From assembly GCA_016703105.1 (NCBI GenBank), contig JADJCS010000002.1, forward strand, positions 1 through 64,000: a stretch of 64,000 nucleotides of DNA, given 5' to 3'. Each line of letters starts with the position of its first letter. Positions within the stretch are counted from its first letter, which is position 1. The position numbers were made by a program, and so were the translations under genes. Below, one piece after another: positions 57,754-64,000 of this stretch. The stretch comes from Flavobacteriales bacterium. GTDB lineage: Bacteria; Bacteroidota; Bacteroidia; Flavobacteriales_F; PHOS-HE28. The notes under the pieces were generated by a model. That model did not search any database. It was not told the DNA's origin and was given only the letters and a program-made list of their open reading frames with translations.

Positions 57754-59073
57754 ATGCCGGGGGTTTTGATCGTCGATGACGAAGAACAGCTACGCAAGCT
57801 GCTCGCACGGACCATCCATTTGGAGGGTTACGAGGTTAGCGAAGCTGGTACCGGTGCTCAGGCTCTTCAACGGTTAAGGACCAAACGTTTCGAGGTGGTC
57901 CTGTGCGATGTGAAGCTGCCGGATGCCAGCGGCGTGGAACTCACCAAGGCGATCAAGTCGCAACAACCTGATACGGAGGTCATCATTTTCACCGCCTTCG
58001 GGAACATCGGTGATGCGGTGAAGGCCATGCAGAACGGCGCCTTTCAGTATTTGGTAAAGGGTGACGACAACGACAAGCTGATCCCCACGGTAAGCAAGGC
58101 TTCAGAGAAGGCACTTGCCCAACGACAGGTGGAGAAGTCCGTGAACGCGGATCCATTCGGTATGATCACTGGCCGCACCCCGGCGATCAAGCAAGCGGTC
58201 GGGCTGGCGCGCAAGGTGGCGCCTACAGATACCACGGTGCTGCTCACCGGCGCGACCGGCACGGGCAAGGAGGTATTCGCGAACGCGATCCATGCTGCCA
58301 GCACACGCGTCGGCAAGCCGATGCTCGCGGTGAACTGCAGCGCCTTCGGTAACGAACTGCTTGATAGCGAGCTCTTCGGTCACGTGGCCGGTGCCTTCAC
58401 CGGTGCCGCCAAGGACAAGAAGGGACTGATCGAAGCGGCGCGGGGCGGCACGCTCTTCCTCGATGAAGTGGGCGAGCTCAGTCCTGCCATGCAGGCCAAG
58501 TTGCTGCGCGTGTTGGAGACCGGCGATTTCCTGCGCGTGGGCGACACGGTACCCCACCAGGCCGATGCGCGCATCATCGCCGCCACGCACCGCGACTTGC
58601 AGCGCGAGAGCGCCGAGGGACGATTCCGGCAGGACCTCTACTACCGCCTTGCCGCGTTCACGCTGCGCATTCCCGCACTCGTCGAGCGCAAAGCCGATAT
58701 CCCCCTGTTGGCACAGGTCTTCATCGCGCGGTTCGCCGGCAGGTTGAAGAAGCCCATCACAGGCATGGACGACAGCGTGAAGGAGCGGCTGCTGGCGCAC
58801 ACCTGGCCCGGCCACGTTCGTGAGCTCAGAAATGTGATCGAGCGCGCATGCATCCTCTGCGATGGCCCGATGCTCGACCTGGCCTCTCTACCCTTGGAAC
58901 TGCAAGGGGAACCGGAACAGAAAATGGGTGCGATCTACGAGCTGGAGCAAGTGGAACGCGAGCACATCCGGCGGGTGCTGACTCACACTGGTGGCAACAA
59001 GACCCTCGCAGCGGAACTGCTGGGGATCGGCCTCACCACGCTGTATGCCAAGGTGAAGCGGTTCGATCTCTGA
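57754..59073 (+). CDS. Sigma-54-dependent response regulator (NtrC type)
   Basis: A 439-residue activator: receiver domain ('VLIVDDEEQLRKLL', phosphoacceptor in 'VVLCDVKLPDASG', 'VIIFTAFG', 'YLVKGDDND'), AAA domain with Walker A GATGTGKEVFA, GAFTGA loop in 'GHVAGAFTGAAKDKK', Walker B 'GTLFLDEVGELS', and a Fis-type HTH ('NKTLAAELLGIGLTTLYAKV'). It works with RNA polymerase carrying sigma-54. In Bacteroidota such a regulator commonly precedes kdp. The candidate -24/-12 promoter at 59193-59207 lies 120 bases downstream. Confidence 0.9.
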   Translation: MPGVLIVDDEEQLRKLLARTIHLEGYEVSEAGTGAQALQRLRTKRFEVVLCDVKLPDASGVELTKAIKSQQPDTEVIIFTAFGNIGDAVKAMQNGAFQYLVKGDDNDKLIPTVSKASEKALAQRQVEKSVNADPFGMITGRTPAIKQAVGLARKVAPTDTTVLLTGATGTGKEVFANAIHAASTRVGKPMLAVNCSAFGNELLDSELFGHVAGAFTGAAKDKKGLIEAARGGTLFLDEVGELSPAMQAKLLRVLETGDFLRVGDTVPHQADARIIAATHRDLQRESAEGRFRQDLYYRLAAFTLRIPALVERKADIPLLAQVFIARFAGRLKKPITGMDDSVKERLLAHTWPGHVRELRNVIERACILCDGPMLDLASLPLELQGEPEQKMGAIYELEQVEREHIRRVLTHTGGNKTLAAELLGIGLTTLYAKVKRFDL

Positions 59074-59192
59074 CCCTTTCCATTCCTGCACCCCACCCTT
59101 CCATTTCGGCAGGGTAGCATCTCGCCGATCCTTCAGGTCCGTTCGCTCCTGACCCCTGTTAGCCGGGCCTTCGCGTCCTTTCACCTGCTTGG

Positions 59193-59207
59193 TGGCACCC
59201 GCTTCGC
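59193..59207 (+). promoter_or_regulatory. Sigma-54-like promoter for kdp
   Basis: TGGCAC-N5-TCGC matches the -24/-12 consensus TGGCAC-N5-TTGC with one mismatch (T to C at the -14 position). The GG and GC pairs are correctly spaced. Transcription would start at about 59219, at the first codon of the microprotein. The gap to the regulator gene holds no other feature. Confidence 0.55.
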
Positions 59208-59219
59208 CAGCGGCGCGGC

Positions 59220-59312
59220 ATGGTCATCACCACGATCCTCTTTTTGCTGGCCGTCGGCCTGCTGTGCTTCTGGCTCTTCTTCCGCTGCACCAAGTGGTTC
59301 GAAAACATCTGA
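59220..59312 (+). CDS. 30-residue membrane microprotein upstream of kdpF
   Basis: An ATG at 59220 opens MVITTILFLLAVGLLCFWLF, continuing FRCTKWFENI to TGA. It has one hydrophobic segment and a short charged end, like KdpF, and lies 4 bases before kdpF. I recall similar short proteins at this place in other Bacteroidota kdp operons but cannot check that here. It could be a second small subunit or a leader peptide. Confidence 0.55.
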   Translation: MVITTILFLLAVGLLCFWLFFRCTKWFENI

Positions 59313-59316
59313 CACC

Positions 59317-59397
59317 ATGTTCACCGCCCTTCTGATCATCTGCATCGCCGTGTTCGCCTACCTGTTGCACGTGCTGGTGAAACCCGAGAAATACTGA
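59317..59397 (+). CDS. kdpF: KdpF, small subunit of the high-affinity potassium pump
   Basis: A 26-residue single-span protein (MFTALLIICIAVFAYLLHVL, then VKPEKY). The VKPEKY/F end is typical of KdpF. It stabilises the KdpFABC complex. Follows the microprotein by 4 bases; kdpA starts 97 bases later across an inverted repeat. Confidence 0.85.
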   Translation: MFTALLIICIAVFAYLLHVLVKPEKY

Positions 59398-59405
59398 AAA
59401 GCATG

Positions 59406-59478
59406 TACCGCAAAGAACACAAGGCGCACGAAGGGGTTCCGCTCGCCGGGCTTTGTGCACTTCGTGCCCTTTGCGGTA
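59406..59478. repeat. Inverted repeat inside the kdp operon
   Basis: TACCGCAAAG at 59406-59415 pairs with CTTTGCGGTA at 59469-59478, and weaker CACAAG/CACGAAG copies lie between. The element sits in the 97-base gap between kdpF and kdpA. The sequence resembles the CCGCAAAG repeats dispersed in many environmental genomes. Confidence 0.6.
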
Positions 59479-59494
59479 GAAAGAACAAAAGACC

Positions 59495-61213
59495 ATGAAC
59501 ACTGAACTGCTTGGCGTCATTGCCACTTATGGGCTCACGCTCCTGCTGGCCATTCCTTTGGGGCGCTATATCGCCCGTGTGTACAAGGGGGAGAAGCACT
59601 GGAGCGACTTCTTCCTTCCCGTGGAACGCGCCATCTACCGGCTCTCCGGAGTGGACGCCACCAAGGAAATGACCTGGAAGCAGCACCTGAAGGCGCTGCT
59701 TACCATAAACCTGGTCTGGTTCGTCTATGGCTTCTTCGCCCTGCTCTTCCAGGACAAGTTGCCGTTGAACCCCGATGGCAACGCCGGACAGACACCTGAC
59801 CTGGCTTTCAACACAGTGATCAGCTTCGTGGTGAACTGCAACCTGCAGCACTACAGCGGCGAGAGCGGCCTCACCTACTTCACCCAGCTCTTCGTGGTGA
59901 TGTACTTCCAGTTCGTGAGCGCCGCCACCGGCATGGCCGCACTGGCCACCCTCTTCGTCGGGCTCCGCGAGCGCACCACGCAGACCTTGGGCAACTTCTG
60001 GATGTTCTTCACCCGGAGCATCACGCGCATCCTGATCCCGCTTTCTCTCCTGGTCGCCTTCATCCTGGTGGTGCGCGGCACACCGATGACCTTCGATGGC
60101 CGCAGCACGGTAACTACGCTGGAAGGCGCCGAACAACAGATCACGCAAGGTCCCGCTGCAGGCATGATCGCCATCAAACAATTGGGCACCAACGGTGGCG
60201 GCTTCTTCGGCGTGAACAGCGCGCACCCGTTGGAGAACCCGGACTATCTCACCAACATGGTGGAGAACATCAGCATCCTGCTGATCCCCATCGCACTGGT
60301 CTTCGCACTTGGCTTCTACTTGAAGAATCGCAGGCTTGCATGGACCGTGTTCGGCGTGATGACCACGGGCTTCATCCTCTTCGTCGCGGGCTCGATCACA
60401 GCCGAACGCAACGGGAATACGGAGATCGCGGCCATGGGGATCGCACAACCCATGGGCAGCATGGAAGGCAAGGAGATCCGTCTGGGTGCGGATGCCTCCG
60501 CGATGTGGGGCATCAGCACCACGGTGACCAGCAACGGCAGCGTGAACGCCATGCACGACAGCATGACGCCGTTGAGCGGCACGTTGCAGATGCTCGACAT
60601 GATGGTCAACAGCTTCTATGGCGGCGTGGGCGTGGGCTTTCTCAACTACTTCATTTTCATCATCATCGGCGTCTTCATCGCCGGTCTGATGGTGGGCCGC
60701 ACACCGGAATTCCTCGGGCGCAAGGTGGAAGCGCGTGAAGTGAAGATCGCCACGATAATCGCACTGCTGCATCCCTTCCTCATCCTGGTGGCCACTGCCA
60801 TCGCGAGCTACACGAACACGCACCACGGTGATGCCGCCTGGACCGTGCAGCCAGCGAACTGGTTGAACAATCCCGGCCCGCACGGCTTCAGCGAGATGCT
60901 GTACGAGAACACCAGCTCCGCAGCGAACAACGGCAGCGGTTTCGAAGGACTGGGCGACAACAACTTCTTCTGGAACTTCGTGACCGGCCTGGTGCTGATC
61001 CTCGCGCGTTACCTCCCGATCATCGGCCCACTGGCGATCGTGGGACTGCTGGCCGCCAAGAAGGTGATCCCCGCCGGCGGTGGCACCCTGCGCACGGATA
61101 CGGGCACCTTCGGTGGGCTGACGTTCGCGCTCATCCTCATCCTGGCGGCCCTCAGCTTCTTCCCCGCACTGGCCTTGGGCCCATTGGCGGAATACTTCGG
61201 CATGGCCCATTGA
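59495..61213 (+). CDS. kdpA: KdpA, potassium-binding and channel subunit
   Basis: A 572-residue inner-membrane protein related to potassium channels, with ten segments. Pore motifs are seen: 'FNTVISFVVNCNLQHYSGES' (first selectivity filter), 'IKQLGTNGGGFFGVNSAHPL' (second), 'TSSAANNGSGFEGLGDNNFF' (fourth). Length is normal. It starts 97 bases after kdpF and lies 12 bases before kdpB. The potassium pump works when external potassium is low. Confidence 0.96.
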   Translation: MNTELLGVIATYGLTLLLAIPLGRYIARVYKGEKHWSDFFLPVERAIYRLSGVDATKEMTWKQHLKALLTINLVWFVYGFFALLFQDKLPLNPDGNAGQTPDLAFNTVISFVVNCNLQHYSGESGLTYFTQLFVVMYFQFVSAATGMAALATLFVGLRERTTQTLGNFWMFFTRSITRILIPLSLLVAFILVVRGTPMTFDGRSTVTTLEGAEQQITQGPAAGMIAIKQLGTNGGGFFGVNSAHPLENPDYLTNMVENISILLIPIALVFALGFYLKNRRLAWTVFGVMTTGFILFVAGSITAERNGNTEIAAMGIAQPMGSMEGKEIRLGADASAMWGISTTVTSNGSVNAMHDSMTPLSGTLQMLDMMVNSFYGGVGVGFLNYFIFIIIGVFIAGLMVGRTPEFLGRKVEAREVKIATIIALLHPFLILVATAIASYTNTHHGDAAWTVQPANWLNNPGPHGFSEMLYENTSSAANNGSGFEGLGDNNFFWNFVTGLVLILARYLPIIGPLAIVGLLAAKKVIPAGGGTLRTDTGTFGGLTFALILILAALSFFPALALGPLAEYFGMAH

Positions 61214-61225
61214 TCCCGAACTACC

Positions 61226-63256
61226 ATGAGCACAAAGACCACATCCCTATTCCCCCGCGAACTGGTGCGTGAAGCGTTCACGCAGAGCTTCGTGAAGCTT
61301 GCCCCGCGCACGATGCTGCGCAACCCGGTGATGTTCACCGTGGAGATCGGCACGCTCATCATGCTGCTCGTAACGCTGTACACGGCGTTCAGCAGCGATG
61401 GCTCCCAGGGCAGCTTCGGCTACAACCTGACCGTCTTCCTGGTCCTGTTCGTCACGCTGCTCTTCGCGAATTTCGCCGAGGCCATCGCCGAGGCGCGCGG
61501 CAAGGCACAGGCGGCGTCGCTGCGGAAGCTCCGCGCCGATACACCCGCCAGGCTCAAACTCGCCGACGGAAGTCTCAAGACCATCCGCAGCAGTGAACTG
61601 CGCAAGGGCGACACGTTCTTCTGCGAAGCGGGCGACGCGATCCCTACGGATGGCGAGATCGTGCAAGGGCTCGCGAGCATCGACGAGAGCGCCATCACCG
61701 GCGAGAGCGCACCCGTGATCCGCGAAGCGGGTGGCGACCGCAGCAGCGTGACCGGCGGCACGCGCGTGTTGAGCGACCGCATCACCGTGAAGGTGACCGG
61801 CGAACCCGGCACCAGCTTCCTGGATCGCATGATCGCGCTGGTGGAAGGTGCCAGCCGCCAGAAGACACCGAACGAGATCGCGCTCACCATCCTGCTCGCG
61901 GGCTTCACGCTCGTGTTCCTCATCGTGTGCGTGACGTTGAAGCCATTCGCCGACTACGCGAACACGACCATCACCATCGCCTCGTTCATCAGCCTGTTCG
62001 TGTGTTTGATACCCACGACGATCGGTGGGTTGTTGAGCGCCATCGGCATCGCCGGCATGGACCGCGCGTTGCAGGCCAACGTGATCACCAAGAGCGGCCG
62101 TGCTGTGGAAACGGCGGGTGACGTGGACGTGCTGTTGCTGGACAAGACCGGCACCATCACCATCGGCAACCGCAAGGCCACCGCGTTCCATCCAGCGCCC
62201 GGCATCGACAAGAGCGCGTTCATCAAGACCTGTGCTCGCGTCGCTGGCGGATGAAACCCCGAAGGCAAGAGCATCCTGGAACTGGCCGGGGCCGATGTGA
62301 CCAAGGGACCATCCCTGGATGGCGCGGAACTGATCAAGTTCACCGCGGAGACCAGGAGCAGTGGCGTGGACCTGCCCAACGGCCACCGCATCCGCAAGGG
62401 CGCGCAGGATGCGATGCGCAAGCTGCCGGAGAGGCCGGGAACACCTTTCCCGCACGAAGTCGACGCCGAAGTGAAGCGCATCGCGGCCAACGGTGGAACG
62501 CCGCTCGTGGTGTCGGAGAACGACCGGGTGATCGGCACGATCGAACTGCAGGACATCATCAAACCCGGCATCAGCGAGCGTTTCGAGCGCCTGCGGAAAA
62601 TGGGCGTGAAAACCGTGATGGTCACCGGCGACAATCCGCTTACTGCGAAGTTCATCGCTGAGAAAGCCGGTGTGGACGACTTCATCGCCGAAGCGACACC
62701 TGAGGACAAGATGGCCTACATCAAGAAGGAACAGCAGACCGGACGACTGGTCGCCATGATGGGTGACGGCACGAACGATGCGCCAGCACTTGCACAAGCT
62801 GATGTCGGCGTAGCCATGAACAGCGGCACCCAGGCCGCCAAGGAAGCCGGCAACATGGTGGACCTGGACAACGACCCGACCAAGCTCATCGAGATCGTGG
62901 AGATCGGCAAGCAGCTGCTGATGACGCGCGGCACGCTCACCACCTTCAGCATCGCCAACGACGTGGCCAAGTACTTCGCCATCGTGCCCGCGCTCTTCAT
63001 GGTGAGCATCCCCGCCCTGGGTGCGCTGAACATCATGAACCTGTACAGTGCCGAAAGCGCGATCCTCAGCGCTGTGATCTTCAACGCGATCATCATCCCG
63101 CTGCTGATCCCCCTTGCGCTACGTGGTGTCGCTTACCGGCCCATCGGCGCCAGCGCCATCCTGCGCCGCAACCTATTGATCTACGGCCTCGGCGGCGTGA
63201 TCGTGCCCTTCATCGGCATCAAGCTTATCGACCTTGCCATCGCTCCATTCTTCTAA
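61226..63256 (+). CDS. kdpB: KdpB, P-type ATPase subunit, two compensating indels in the sequence
   Basis: A 676-residue P-type ATPase. Motifs: 'DESAITGESAPVIREAGGD', phosphorylation motif 'LLLDKTGTITIGNRKATAF', 'VMVTGDNPLTAKFIAEKAG' and 'MMGDGTNDAPALAQADVGVA'. As read, the frame stops at TGA 62252-62254. An extra base near 62231 and a missing C near 62260 restore 'VLASLADETPEGKSILELA', matching the family. Because both changes fall within 30 bases and restore the frame, errors are more likely than decay. Follows kdpA by 12 bases. Confidence 0.93.
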
Positions 63257-63259
63257 GCC

Positions 63260-63828
63260 ATGAAAACCTACCTCACTCCCGCCCTCCGCATGACCGCCGT
63301 GATGCTGGTCCTGTGCTGCGGCATCTACACCCTGATCGTATGGGGCTTCGCTGGCATCGCTGCCCCACAAGGCGGTGAAGCCGTGCTGATCGAGCGCGAT
63401 GGAAAGCCCGTCGGGGCGTCGCTCGTCGGCCAGCTCTTCACCAGCGACGGTTATTTCCAAGGCCGCCCCAGCGCTATCGACTACAACGCATCGGGTAGCA
63501 GCGGCAGCAACAAGGGTCCCAGCAACCCGGACTACCTGGCCACCGTGCAGGCGCGCATCGACACCTTCCTGGTGCACAACCCGGGTGTGCGAAGAGCGAG
63601 ATCCCTAGCGAACTGGTCACCGCCAGTGGAAGTGGGCTGGACCCGCACTTGAGCGTGCAGGCTGCAAGGGTGCAGGCGAAACGCATCGCCGCAGTCCGAG
63701 GCGTGGAAGAACCAGTCATCATGGATCTCATAAACGACAACACCAACGGACCTTTGCTCGGCCTGTTCGGTACGACCACCATCAACGTGCTTGAACTCAA
63801 CCTGGCGCTCGACGCCGCAACGGAATGA
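63260..63828 (+). CDS. kdpC: KdpC, assembly subunit, one-base deletion in the sequence
   Basis: A single-span membrane protein of 189 residues that binds KdpB and helps ATP use. N-terminal 'LRMTAVMLVLCCGIYTLIVW', then 'VGQLFTSDGYFQGRPSAIDY', the conserved 'GSSGSNKGPSNPDYLATVQA'. The frame breaks near 63588 (GTGGCG read as GTGCG), after which 'SEIPSELVTASGSGLDPHLS' and 'VQAARVQAKRIAAVRGVEEP' continue to TGA at 63826-63828. The end overlaps the porin start (ATGA). Starts 3 bases after kdpB. Confidence 0.9.
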
Positions 63829-64000
63829 AACGCCTTCTTCCTTACTGCCTGCATTGGGCCTCGCCTTTTCCACCAACGCGCAGAAGCTGGACAGTGCCAT
63901 CACTCTGAGCGCATACGCCGAAGCCTACTACAGCTTCGACATGGCGCAGCCCGACAACCACCTTCGTCCGGGCTTCTTCTACAGCTTCAACCGCCACAAT
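63825..64000 (+). CDS. Kdp-associated porin, start only
   Basis: The ATG at 63825 overlaps kdpC. After one base is restored near 63841 the sequence reads a signal peptide (MKRLL.LLPALGLAFSTNAQ) and 'LDSAITLSAYAEAYYSFDMA', 'QPDNHLRPGFFYSFNRHN', the start of a beta-barrel porin of the type that follows kdpC in Bacteroidota. It runs off the window. Confidence 0.7.

Noticed and set aside
59336..61210. A 624-residue open frame on the minus strand
   Set aside because: Antisense to kdpA; His/Glu/Ala-rich, no motif.
62252..62254. TGA in kdpB as a selenocysteine codon or programmed frameshift
   Set aside because: The residues around it do not match the family in that frame, and two small indels restore the normal sequence; no selenocysteine element is seen.
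61247..62797. A 516-residue open frame on the minus strand
   Set aside because: Antisense to kdpB; composition of an antisense reading.

Overview
The window looks like a high-GC member of the Bacteroidota, most likely an uncultured Flavobacteriales-type genome. Evidence seen directly: several secreted proteins end in type IX secretion (T9SS) sorting domains of type A or the gliding-motility type B; short -7 promoter boxes of the Bacteroidota form TAnnTTTG (here often TAnnTTCG) sit 15-40 nt before starts; and typical Bacteroidota gene sets are present (SiaB/SiaC, the DUF4173-like operon with its winged-helix regulator, kdp with an upstream sigma-54 regulator and downstream porin, methylmalonyl-CoA mutase). 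No rRNA, tRNA, CRISPR array, transposase or phage gene was found.

Layout. 0-18 kb: two giant paralogous T9SS surface proteins on the minus strand (about 14-6868 and 9039-18005) that share a roughly 3 kb C-terminal half but have different N-terminal halves (GEVED/Ig-like repeats versus a parallel beta-helix plus tandem MAM/CUB-like units). Both are cut into many reading-frame segments. 18-26 kb: MORN-like protein, dnaK, lipoprotein, panB, RluA-type synthase, priA. 26-34 kb: choice-of-anchor-L/T9SS type B protein, small lipoprotein/secreted pair, and a TerB-FHA-ABCG transporter. 34-42 kb: siaB-siaC, lipoprotein, methyltransferase plus ZIP transporter, a regulated membrane-protein operon (37.4-39.9 kb), an EEP-family nuclease/phosphatase and membrane proteins. 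42-50 kb: a cluster of identical-loop hairpins, yajQ, outer-membrane protein, PA-domain T9SS protein, ABC exporter, spermidine-synthase-like protein, glycine-rich T9SS protein. 50-57 kb (minus): lipoprotein with a repeated HGQPGH motif, smr-hipA-hipB, TonB-like protein, a fused methylmalonyl-CoA mutase. 57-64 kb (plus): SlyD-like FKBP, sigma-54 response regulator, a 30-residue membrane microprotein, kdpF, kdpA, kdpB, kdpC, porin start.

Data quality matters here. Single-base indels break conserved or essential genes (dnaK, kdpB, kdpC, hipB, the ABCG transporter), and in paralogous copies the indel falls in a G run. I therefore read most frameshifts as residual consensus errors, densest in the repetitive first 18 kb, and not as gene decay. 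The apparent HipB-HipA fusion is explained the same way.

The most interesting leads are: three alternating half-sites around the start of the 37.4 kb operon next to its own regulator; two GATGC-N6-GCATC dyads exactly 41 bp apart upstream of hipBA; a family of hairpins with the same CCGTAA loop; a sigma-54-like promoter and an unannotated microprotein in front of kdpF; and a single-chain methylmalonyl-CoA mutase whose linker is a low-complexity repeat.
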